Below, one piece after another: positions 28,001 through 40,000 of a DNA stretch of 64,000 bases (positions are counted from its first letter, which is position 1; every line of letters begins with the position of its first letter). Source of the stretch: Climacteris rufus (Eukaryota; Chordata; Aves; Passeriformes; Climacteridae); the NCBI GenBank assembly GCA_013398175.1, contig VZRZ01003922.1, forward strand, positions 161,164 through 225,163, read 5' to 3'. Below the pieces are notes generated by a model, which ran no database searches, was not told where the DNA came from, and saw only the letters and a program-made list of their open reading frames with translations. The translations under genes were made by a program, and so were the position numbers.

Positions 28001-31000
28001 AGTATTGGAAAGTAGGAAAGACAAAGCTGTAGAAAGTGCAGAGCACAACTTAGTTCAATCCTGGAAAAAAATTAGAGCTGATCTGCCTTTTGTTTGCTCA
28101 GTCAGACAAAAGAAAGTTTACATTTTAGATGGCTTACTGAAAAGCCATGTAATTTCGGCAGGGAGGAGGTTTTTTACAGTTATCTGCGAAATACATAGTA
28201 GTGGATTAAATCAGTTTTTAAGAAGTTAAATAAAAATTTGGAAGCATAGTAGTTTTCATAGATAAATAAAGCCTCCTGGCTTGATGCATGGAATTAGGGA
28301 TGTGGTGCATTTTTTTGTTTTTAAAATGTTGCCCTTTACACACAAGGCAAAATAGCCACAGTCATATACTAAGTACTAAATGAGAAAGAATAGTACTTCT
28401 TTAACTTTTTCTAAACAACCAGCCTTTTCAATTTGACATGGGGAAAAGTAGTTATGAGTAAAAGTTTGACTGTATTAAGCAGTTTAGTTATTGTGTATTC
28501 CACAGTTTAGCAAGCGATTACAAATTTAGTGTAAAACCCACGCCTGCAATGCTTCACCCCTCCCCTCCCAATCAGCCAGATCAAGTTGATTCTCACTGGG
28601 TGCTGTAAGTGCCTTTTGAAAAATAAATTCACGAGCACCAGTAAGAAATGTACATTACCTTGATTTGACTAGAGGGTTTGTGGTTGCTAATTTGAATTTG
28701 ATTGAAATCAGCCAGCCCTGTTCCATTCTAAGGAGCTCGCAGCAGTGTGGGGAGGACGGGGACCTTGGCGTGGCAGCTGCGGTGCTTGGTTTGCTCAGCC
28801 AGAGCTCAGCCAGCTCTCCTAGCTCCTCATCCTGTGGCACGAGAGTTCTTGAGGTCTGCTGATACTTACTCAGAGTAATACCAATTAGTGACTGAATAGT
28901 CACATGAACTTCATGGATTAAAGTCCAGGCACTGGTTTTGCAGTTCTTTAAAGTGCAGAAGGGTCCAACCTTCATGGAGTATAATGCAGACAGAAGTTCA
29001 GAGAGTAGCAGTTCAATGTGCTGTAGCCTGTTCCACGTTCTTCCACAAGCCTAATAGTGTGGTACACTGTACAAATAAGAATACCATAAATAAAACAGAT
29101 GTTGGAACTCAAGGAATTTTCATAGTCTTGGAGAGCACAAGAACATTAGCACCTTTTCTTTGGGACAGAAAAACTTTGTTTACTTGCTTGTTCTTTATTC
29201 TGTAGCAGGTATCAAAGGTAATAGATGAGCATAATGAAGTACAAGTAATCTACCTAATACATTTTCCATGAAAAATTTCTAAATTTTTAAATGCTTGTAG
29301 AACTATGAATTGAACCTGTATCTGTGTTCCAGAGCATGTTTGCCAGGTGGTACATTGTTTCTCACAATATCCAACATGCTAAAAAGTATAATCTGACATT
29401 TATTAAAAGCAAGACAGTAGAATGCAGTTGTTTTATCAAGGTATAATAATGATACTGTCGTTGAAAAGGACACAAGCTTAAGTTTGTGTTAGCCAGCTTT
29501 TCCTGTTGCCTGCAGTGCCAAACATTTCACCGAGTCTCCAACAGATACTGTTTAAAGTGTCTTTCTCATTTGAACTTTGCAGTTCAAGGTTTGTGCTTTT
29601 AAAAGTTTCTTTAGCAATTTCTAATGCTAAAGCAAATGAAACCCCCAAGAAATTGTTTTTTAATTAACTCTTAGAACAAGAACCAGAGTCCTAAAGAAAT
29701 ACTGTGACGATGTGATATTTAAGATAAAGATTAGGAGAGAGAGCAGTAGTATCACATATACATTATCAGATGAACTGATATATTTCCAAAATCAATTGGT
29801 TTATTTTTTAACATTCACAGTAACTGAAAAGCATCATAGCTGTAAAGTGATATAAATTCCAGACAGGAAGTTAGCAAGTTATTCTAGTATAGGTATAATA
29901 AAGGAAAAGTAGGTTGGGCATATATTGTCAACCTTCTTCACTTTGCCTTCCCTCTGCTGAACTTGGGAAAAAAATCGTTTATTGTTTTTATAAAACTCTA
30001 TAAAATAATAATGTTAGTAAAACTTCTCTTTCAACACAGTAATCAGGATGAGTGCTCAGCAAAAAGTTATTTTTATGGAAGTATTGCTGCTTAAAACCAT
30101 TACACATATGCAGCTGGAAAGGTTTAATATATGCAGTGATAGGGTTGAGAACAGTGCTCAGGTGGGTCATGACTGACATGAAGATCATCTGCACAGATCC
30201 TGAAAAGTGATATTGCAGGGGACATGGGGGGCTCTGACGTTTGGAGTGAAAACTCACAAGTGGGTGCATGGAGGGAGAGACGAGCAGCAGTGCAGTTTGA
30301 GTGGAAGGAGGGAGGTCGAGTAGAAAACAGGCCTGTCTGTTTTCATTACGGAGCTGGCACGAGGCTGTGGCTGAGCTTAACCCAGAAATAAGGCTGGCTG
30401 GGAGAGAGGAGGGGATCCCAGACGTCCATCATAGCTCACCTCCTGCAAAACAAACCAAACCCCTGGCTCTGAGGCAGCTCCGCTGGAGGTTACCCTGGAG
30501 TGGGAGCAGATGCAGGAATAGGGTGACTGAGAGTGAGGGAAGATCCCAGACAAGAGCGTGGCTGATGAATGTCTGAAGTATTGACAGAGGACAGTAGAGT
30601 GCTCCCTCTGAACTTTGGTGCTTTGGTCAGGTTTCTTTGTGTCTGAGTGGCTGAACAGCTCCAAAAGCAGCTGGAGAGAGGACACCTCGTTTGTGTCTTG
30701 GTGAGGGAAGAGAAGGGCAGTTGACTCAAGGGTGGATTTTTGCTACAGACAGGCATCTTGGATTTTGATTAGCAAGCTAGAGAGCAGGAAAAGCAAGTCA
30801 AGAGCATAACAACAAGTACATAAATTCAGATGAAATGGGGTCACTGGCATAAAATAAAAAAAAGAGGAGTAAATTAGAGTAAAAGAGCTGAGGTTTGAGG
30901 ATTTTTCTTAGTGCAGATGTCGTTTGCTAAAGGCATTAGATGATAATAGAGGAAAGAGCCCATGATAGGAAGGACAAATGCGTTCAGAGAGCATGGAGAT

Positions 31001-34000
31001 CAAAACGGAGAGAAATAGATATAGATACAGATATTTGAATTAGTAGGTCCCCTACAATGTAGTTGAAACTAATTATATGAAACTGTAGTCTTTCTAATAT
31101 AAAAATTGCATATGCTACAGATACTAAATTTTCTAAATCTATAGGAAAGGAGTTAAGGGCTATATAATAAACCTGAAGAAGAATGGACTTTCTGCATTAT
31201 TCAAGAAATGAACAGAGCAGTGTTTTCTGCATTGATTATTATTTTTTCAGTGTACTTCTGAGACATTTGTGGGTTATGGCATTTTTCTGTCTCCTTCCAG
31301 TATAGTTTAAAATTGTTTCTCAGGCAGACAAGGTTTTGGTGCAGCAAAGGAAAAGTGTGACCAATTTTGTGGGAGTGCTTTGTCAACATTCTTGGCAGGA
31401 GAGAAGCCAGTATATTGAGTTCTGCTTTGGGCAATTGGTCAGTAATGTTTCCATTATTTCTAATAAACTTATCTGACAGGGTGTGGGTTTTTTTGGCCAA
31501 TCCAAATATCTGACAGTTATCTGTTTAGAATACAATGACTAAATGCAATGACCAAAAGGTTTTGGTTTTGTTTGTGCCTTGGAATTTTGTCATCTTCAGC
31601 TGAGGAGGCAGAAAAGGGATCTCTAAGAGATGAACCTTTGGATCATAACTGTGCTTCAGCCATATTTTCATCAAGTTGTGAAGTAGTCCTCAGCCTTGAA
31701 TGAAGAGGGCCTTTAAGTGTGCCCACTCATATGTTGAAACAAAAATAGGATTGTGTGTCCACACTTTGTGCTTGATGTTGCGGGTACATCCACCTGTGTT
31801 TGGAAAAACACCCTGAAAAAACTTGAGGTCAAAGCTTAACAGTTTGCTCCCATGTACATGTTGTAATTGTATAGGGGATTTATCTGAGTGACACCCATGA
31901 GTGCAAATGACAGGTAGCTCAGTGAGCAAAGAGCCTCCAGGAGAAGTGCTCCTTTTACATTTTGTCTATAAATAACACAATATATCAGCTGGTAGGCCTG
32001 ATTATGTTGCAACTTTCTCAACTTAAATGCTGTGTCCTGTTGATCCATCACTCATACTAAGCAATTTAAAATATCAGGAAAAAGTGATTACTGGAGATGA
32101 ATTAAAGCTACAGGAAGATGGAGCTTCGAGGGTTCCTTTTCAGCAGACATTTGAACCACTGAAGTCAGAATGCTCTGCTCAGAACAAATGAGAAAGAAAA
32201 CGTGTTACCATTTTAATTATTATTGCCTATTTAACGTGGGATTTCTTGCAGCCATGTCCTTGAATAACCATTTCTTCACTAAAATGACACAATTTTGTAG
32301 CCAGTGATCCATGACTTTAAATATTTGGAAGGGCTATTGATTCACTGAACTGGAAGAAATTAAAGATGTTGAGGCATATTTTCAAAAGTAGAATTACATG
32401 TAGTATGAATTATATTTCATCATGTATATTTTATTTACCATTTAAATCATAAAAAAAGCCAGGCACACATAATACAGCATTCAATTTATCTGTAATAGCT
32501 TTAACTAAACATTGGTGGTTGTGTTGAAATCAGCTCTGTGCAGTTCTAGGAGAGCTGCCAGCACCTCCAGCACCTCCTCTCGTTCCCGTGTCGCGGTCCC
32601 TGCGTGCACCTATTGCTGTTTGTGGGAGTCCCCCTCTCTAGGTAAATTGTCCATAAGACCAGTGATTCCATCAGCAAATTATCCAGAAAATGCCGTCGGT
32701 GCGCACGGTGACATTTGTGCCACTGGTGCTTCTGTTGCCGTTCCAGTGGGATAATTAAATTGGCAGTTTCCTCTTGTGCCCAGCGTCATCATCTCCCTTC
32801 CTTTGGCTCCTCAGCTTAGACCTTCTCCTTTTCTCTGTCCTTCTAACTGAGTATCAAATGCATTATTGATTGCTGCTCTCCCACCCTCCTCACTCCCACT
32901 CCCCTGACGTTTTTTTTTTATTTTGTTTTTGATTGGCAGTATCATCCCGACAAACAGGAGGCAGATGTGCCAGCAGGAGAAGTGGAGGAGCGCGTGCAGC
33001 GGTTCATCGAAATTGATCAAGCGTGGAAAATTCTAGGGAACGAGGAGACAAAAAAAGAGTATGACCTGCAGCAGCGTGGTAGGTTCCTGCCAAGGAGTGC
33101 TGGAGTGGCAGCAGCTCTTTAAATAAGCAGGGTCTGGGAGTGGTAGTTAGATGGTATTTTAAAATGCTGTTTAGTGCTGAACCAAATGTTTCTTTCGCTC
33201 TTGTCCTACTTTCAAACGTGGATCCATTATTTATAGCCCTTGCTACACATACATTAGCTGCTGAAAACACCGAATTACTTCCAACAGAACGTTAGGGGGC
33301 ATTATTCCTAATAGTTTGAATTATTATGAAATTTAGATTAATTGCAGACCTTAGCCCTTTTTATTTTATTTTAAGGTAGCTTCATTAAGTGTTCTTCTAA
33401 GTTTTATACTGCATTTTGTTGCAGTGTCTTGGATATAAGTATTAATCCATCTATACCAGGCGTTCATTGTGTACGGATTTATAGCCACTTCAGAATTGTT
33501 TGGACACGTTCTTTTTCGTTGTGTGTGTTAGGTAGCTTTCATAATTCATCCGTAGCCTAAACTAGTCTTTTTAAAGCAGCTTTATAAATAATATTTCAAT
33601 ATTTACTAGGCATATTTACTAGGCAGCTCTAGCACGCATTTCTTTTTATACCTCTCAGAAAATAGCTTCTTAAAACAGTGACAGGCTGTTGTGAGAAAGA
33701 AAGGGGGGAAATGTAGGTCAGGTCTGTCACACATGGGCTACCATTACATGAAGTGATAGGCTGTCTTTCTGCTCTGGCCTCAGGATAGGAGTCCCTCAGC
33801 CTTCCATTAGAACCTTCAATAAATGTATATCCACCCTACATGTTAATGGGGGGAGTCAATAATAGTGGATCGCCTGTGGGGAAAACACTCGCTCGCACTC
33901 TGCAGCAACACAGTGTGGTCCGGCATTGACGTGTAGCCACCACCACTTGGAATGTGTCTGATAAAAGCCCACTGTCTCTGCAGCTTGTTATTGAATTCCC

Positions 34001-37000
34001 TGCCATTGTACATTGGCACACCATCAGACCTTGCTCTCTTGTGCTGATTTTTAACTCCCCTGCCGCTGCGGAGACCACAACTTGGAGAGACAAAGGCGTA
34101 GTCATTGTGGCACAGAGGCATCACTGCAGGATAAAGAGAGTGATACAGAACTGTATATAGACGGGATGAATTCTCCAGCTAAATAACCTTGTATTTCAGA
34201 CTTTGTGTGGCTTTGGGAAAACAGGGGGAGGGGTGAAAACAGAGCTGTTGGATAAATATTTTAGAAGAATGAAAAAAATTGGGTCTTGTGCTAATTTGTA
34301 ATGTAAACAGTATTAAGATCAGAGTGAAATAAATTTTTCATCGCCAAGTCATTTTTTAAATGACTGAAGGTGATGTCAGAACAGGAATTTCTGCTGCCCC
34401 GTGCTCTCAGCATTGTAATATTGGTTGTGTCTTTTATTTTCACAAATTGTACATGCAGAGGAAAAAGGAAATAGTAGAGATTCAGTTAGGAGTCTTTTCT
34501 GTATTTAGTTTCACCTAAAGCTTAAATCCAGACTACGAAGTTCCATTTTGCCTGGGTCAGGCTAATCCACTGCAGCTGAAGAGCTACAACAAGCTTAAGG
34601 ACATTGCTATAAATTAGTTTTGACAGTAATTTGAAGATTATCTGTATTTTCTGAGATTCTTTTGCATCCAGAAGAGTTCTTCAAAAAGCCATCTCAAGAT
34701 TCTGTATAAAAGACTTGGTAAATAAAGAGATCAAATTGTACCTCTGTTCAGGCAGGTGTATGGTGATGGGATAGGTTTGCCATTCCCAGGGACCCAGTGT
34801 CTCAGAGTGAGCCACACCTAACATACATGTGCAGTGCTGCTGCATTCTTTCCAGCATGTTCCCTGGCAGCAAAATGATGGTGACATAAATTCTAGTTCTT
34901 TGAATGCCTGTCAAGCTGCCTCTGAAGTCATGATTCTAGACAAATTCGTAGACACTGCCATAAAAGCTCACAGAAACAAAGGAACTGAGACAGCAGCTAA
35001 GGGGAATAGTGATGAGAGAGATAATACAGCAAGTTAGTAGGATGCAAAGCAAGCCTAGGAAGCAGGATCTGAGGGATGCCTCTGTGTGTGTGTGTGTGTG
35101 TGTCTGCCCATCAGCAGGAAGCCCTTTGCACTGTAGTCTCTTCCCCATTTCACAGATTGTTTATTTGTATGTACCTTCTTGTGTTACACTAACTAAATCT
35201 TAAGTACTTGGCTCAGAAATTCAGTAGCCAGAGAAGTTCCAAGAAGCTGAAATTCTGTAGGGCTCTATGGTTTCAATTTTCTTTTTGTTTGAATTGTTGA
35301 GAATAACAAGTGAATGTGCTATTATATCTTAATACTGCTTTTCTCTGAAGGTTTCACAATAATCTCCTAATTTTTTTGTGCCTTCAGGCCATAGCTTTAA
35401 AGGGGAAGGGGCAAACTGCAAAGTGTTCAGAGGTTTGGCTCAAATACTTACTCAACTTTTTCTGATCTGGAAATCTTAAAGAACAGCCTTTTTATATGTT
35501 TTGTGAAATTTTTTCTAATTCACTGTGTTGTTATATAAGAAAACCTTTCTATGATGGTGGACCCCAAACCAACCAAAACAAGTTTTGATTCTATCAAGCT
35601 GTATATAACGACTCTGCACAACTTGTGCCTTTCGTTTCTCTTCCTTGCTGTGTGCAGAGACTCTGAGAAGTCTCTGCACACCCTCCTTGTGATGTGCCCC
35701 AGCCCTGCCCATGCTGGCACTCCCAGGGCTTTGTACTGGGGACACCAAACTGGACACAGGATTTTGGGTGCCATTTCTTTAGTGCTGAGTAGAGAGCAAA
35801 AAATATCCTTTTCCTGACCTGCTGGCCATGCTGCTGCTCCTCCAGTGCAGTGTGGGGCTGGCCTTTGCCACTGGAGTGCCCTCCTGGCTTGTGTTGAGCC
35901 TGCTGTCCATCAGGAGCCTCTGATCCTTGGCTGGAAAACTGCTTTCCAGCCAGATGTCTCCAACTTGTACTGGTGCATTGAGTTATTCCATCCAAAAAGC
36001 AGGACTTCATCTTTTTTGAACCCTTTGATGTCCCTGCCAGCCCATTTCTATATCCTATCCAGGTCCCTTTGAATAGCAGCCCTGCAACTTTTGTGGATTT
36101 TTGTTGGCTTATATACAAAGCAACTGTATCTAAACAATCACATTACTACATTTATTTTGTTTTAATTAATTGACTAACAGTAAGGTCACAAAATTAAAAA
36201 ATTGGTGACTTAGATTAATGTCTGGTGATAAATGTAGCAAATAACTCAAAGCTGGTAATGGGATTGATACTAAAACCAGTATATGATTTATGATACATGA
36301 TTGTATATGATTTTGGGTGGAAAATTTAAGAATCTAGGGGTTTTTCTGTGTCTCTAGTGAGGTTCTGTCAAGGATAGTGTATTTTCACATGAGGATGGAT
36401 ACAGATGTCCATAAATCACAGAATGGTTGGGGTTGGAGCACATCTTAAAGATCATCTCCTTCCAACCCCTCTGCCACAGGCAGGGACACCTCTCAATGCA
36501 CCAGGCTGCTCAGAGCCCCATCCAGCCTGGCCTTGGGCACTTCCAGGGATGGGGCAGCCACAGCTTCTCTGGGCAGCCTGTGCCAGGGCCTCATCACCCT
36601 CACAATGGAGAATTTTTTCCCACTATCCAATGAAAACCTGCTCTCTTTCAGTTTGAATCCATTCTTGCTTGTCCTGTGACTACATGCCCTTGTAAAATGT
36701 CCCTCTCCATCTTTCTTGTAGGGTTCAAGGGTTTATAGGGTGGGGGGGAGGAGTTTTCACATCTCAGCACATACCTCCTTTTGACCTCCAGTTTCCAAAT
36801 TACCCTTTTAGAAAAATATTGTAGATGCAGTTTTCATACGTGAGTAATATTCCAGCGTGGTTTTCATTTTGTTCTTGTGTCATTTCTTAGGCAAGAGGAA
36901 TTACAGATTCTAACTGGAATTGCCAGCATTCCAGCTTGTGTCAGTTGCCTCTGAGAATGGGTTTGGTTCCATCCTCTCTGTACCTTTCTGCTAGACAGTG

Positions 37001-40000
37001 AGGCACAACAAAAAATTTGCAGTTAGCATAAAATAGCTCATTTTACAATTTCTGGCCACTAATCCAGCTTTTGCTGACAATTCTAAGGGTTTTTCAGTGT
37101 GCCAGATTAGACTCTGTAAGTGACAGAAGTATATATTCCTTCTCCAGCCATGGATTTTACAGCTGCAGCCCCTCAGCTGGAGCACAAGCCTTTTAAATCT
37201 CTGGAGTTAAATCTCATCTGCTACAAGTGAAGTAGGATTTTTTGGGGTATTTTTATAACAAACTTATCTTTTTGTCATGAAAATTCTTAACACATGATTT
37301 CATTAAAATTTCAAATTAAAGTGTGATTGTTTTAAATTAAAAGACTCACATTTAAGTAATTGTTTTAAAACTGAAACATCTATTAGACAAAATTAATTTG
37401 TGAAAACATCCAGCTTTTGAATACTGTGATGATTTTGGTGCTGAGTAGATACTATGAACAGTGTTTGACTGACAATACGTATCTTGAACTTTGTGTTTGG
37501 TTTGGAAAAAAAATAAATCTAAGTATGTATGCCTGATAAAGAGCTAAAAAAATCTTTCAAGTATTATGACTATTTTTACTATTACCATAAACTGTTAAAA
37601 GGGTTGAATTTCCATTTACTGCTTGCAACCCTTTCCCTAAAACTCAGCCTTAAATAGCCCAAGAAATATTTATTGTATCCTCAAGTGAAACTTAAATACC
37701 TTTCCTCTTTTACAATTTCTGAATGACCCAGCAAGGGCTCTAGTAAAGCTTTACTGAACCAAGCTGCTAATAGTTATTTAATGTTGTTCTGTAGCCTGAA
37801 AGAATCTCAGTAGATTTTTCCTTTTAATCTCTTTGAATTGCAGGCTCATAAACCTCTCTGATGAGCCTGCCAGTGTTTTCTTAGATCCTGCAGTTGAGAC
37901 AATGGAGCTGCAGAATTCTTTCACCTCTTGTTGTCAGACAAATCCAATAGATGGCAAAGCCAGGCAGGCTGTACTGCTGAGGAATTAAAATTTGTTTCAG
38001 GAGTTCTCATGGGTGATCAGGTCTTCACATTTTCCCCTGCATGTTGAGGGTGTGTTTCAGAAATTCCAGCTCTGTGCCTGGAGTTGTACAGCCTGAGCAG
38101 GCATCACATGTAAGGCCACCTTGTCACTGGGTACTGGTAACAGTGCCAGTCTCAAAAAATGTCTCTGACAAGGGAGTGAAAATGGGACAGGTTTACTTCA
38201 GAGAACCACCAACAAGCAGTCATGGTTCTAATAACAGTGATTTAGATGAAATAGAGGGAGACAAGAAATATGAATCAGTGTGAGAGACATGAGGTTGGAT
38301 GTTCAGCTTGTAAACTCATACAGGGCTGTGCATCTGTTTTTAAATAAGTGGCTACCTCTGTTTCTGCTGTCTCAAGGTGAATTGGGTTGGGTAATGTATT
38401 TAGTAGGAGAACTAGAAAATAAAAAAGCTTTGTTCAGCTCTGCAAAATATGTTTCTGCTGCTTGAATCAGACAGGCAAATAAATGCAGCGTGCAAAACGG
38501 CCTGACAAGAGCTGTTACTGGGTTATATGTGAAGTCAAGAGTACTAAGAGGAAATTTACATCTTTTGAGATAACCAGCAAGACTTTCAGACTTCACAGAA
38601 TGATAGTGCTGAGTTGGAAGGGACTGGCCCTGCTCAGGACCATCCCCAAGAGTCACACCGTGTGTCCCAGAGCATTGTCCCAAGGGTTCTTGAGCTCTGC
38701 CAGGTTTGGTGCTGTGACCATTCCCTGGGGAGCCTGTTCCAGTGCCCAAACACCCTTTGAGTGAAGAACCTTTTTCTAATAACTCACCCTAAACCTCCCC
38801 TGACACAACCTCAGGCCATTCCCTGGGGTCCTGTCACTGGCCACCAGAGAGCAGAGGTCTGTACCTGCCCCTCCTCTTCCCTCCCCAGGAAGTTGTAGAC
38901 TCTGATGAGGTCTCTCCTCAGTCTCCTCCAGGCTGAACACACCAAGTGCCATCAGCTACTCCTCATGGCTTCCCCTCAAGGCCCTTCCCCATCCTTGTGG
39001 CCTCCTTTGGATGCTCTCTAATGGTTTAGTGTCTTTTTTACATTGTGGCACCCAAATCTGCCCCAAGAAATCAAGATGAGGCTGCACCACTCAGAGCAGA
39101 GTGGGACAATCTCCTCCCTCAAATGGCTGGCAGTGCTGTGCCTGATGCACCCCAGGGTTTAANGCTACTCCTCACAGGGCTTCCCCTCAAGGCCCTTCCC
39201 CATCCTTGTGGCCTCCTTTGGATGCTCTCTAATGGTTTAGTGTCTTTTTTACATTGTGGCACCCAAATCTGCCCCAAGAAATCAAGATGAGGCTGCACCA
39301 CTCAGAGCAGAGTGGGACAATCTCCTCCCTCAAATGGCTGGCAGTGCTGTGCCTGATGCACCCCAGGATTTAAGTATCAGATGAGGAATAACTATCTCTG
39401 CTCAGGCTGGGAATTGCGAGAAGGATTGATTTTGCCTGTTGGTTTCGGTTTATTTTCAAAATTACAATTGTAGTGATGAATTAGAAAAGCTTTGCTGAAA
39501 TTCTGTTCCCCACGCTTCATATTGTACCATGTTTGGAATAGAAGAGAGAGTAGACTTTTCCTCAGCTGCTTCTTCATTACTTTAATGGTTGGACTCAATG
39601 ATCTTAAAGGTGTTTTCCAACATAAATGATTCTGTGGTTCTATAATTCACAAGTTACTTTACTTGAAGAATGTTAACCTCGTGAATTTGTGTCACACCAG
39701 TTCTCTTCATGGTGGCTTATGGTCCATCTGCCCTTTCTGTACTTCTACCAGTAAGGCATGACCCAGACCCTCACAACCAACCCTGAAAACGTTGTTCTGA
39801 GTGAAATCCTGCTTTGTGAATTCCAAATAGGAAACATTTTTTTTAACTCAATTTTTTGCTACCTATAGATGAAGCTTAGGAAAATCTGTTCAGTCTACAA
39901 CCTGAGACACACTTTTCCTTTGTGAAAATTGTGAATTTTTCTTCCCAGTATTAAAAATAAACTAGGAAGCATTTGCCATTTCCATGCTGTTCTCACAGTT

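Larger units (their letters stand above)
10092..32939 (+). other. DNAJC24 intron 2 (22.8 kb)
   Basis: A long intron between two well-supported exons, with no clear CR1 fragment. It contains a palindrome cluster (16788-16854), short direct duplications (24921-25095), T-rich tracts and several information-rich blocks that look non-repetitive (about 27480-27660, 28500-28850, 29470-29690, 32510-32765). ORFs of up to 160 codons inside it resemble no known protein. Confidence 0.85.

Noticed and set aside
35594..36118. 174-codon open frame on the - strand
   Set aside because: It overlaps a diverged CR1 fragment almost exactly, so it is repeat-derived chance coding.
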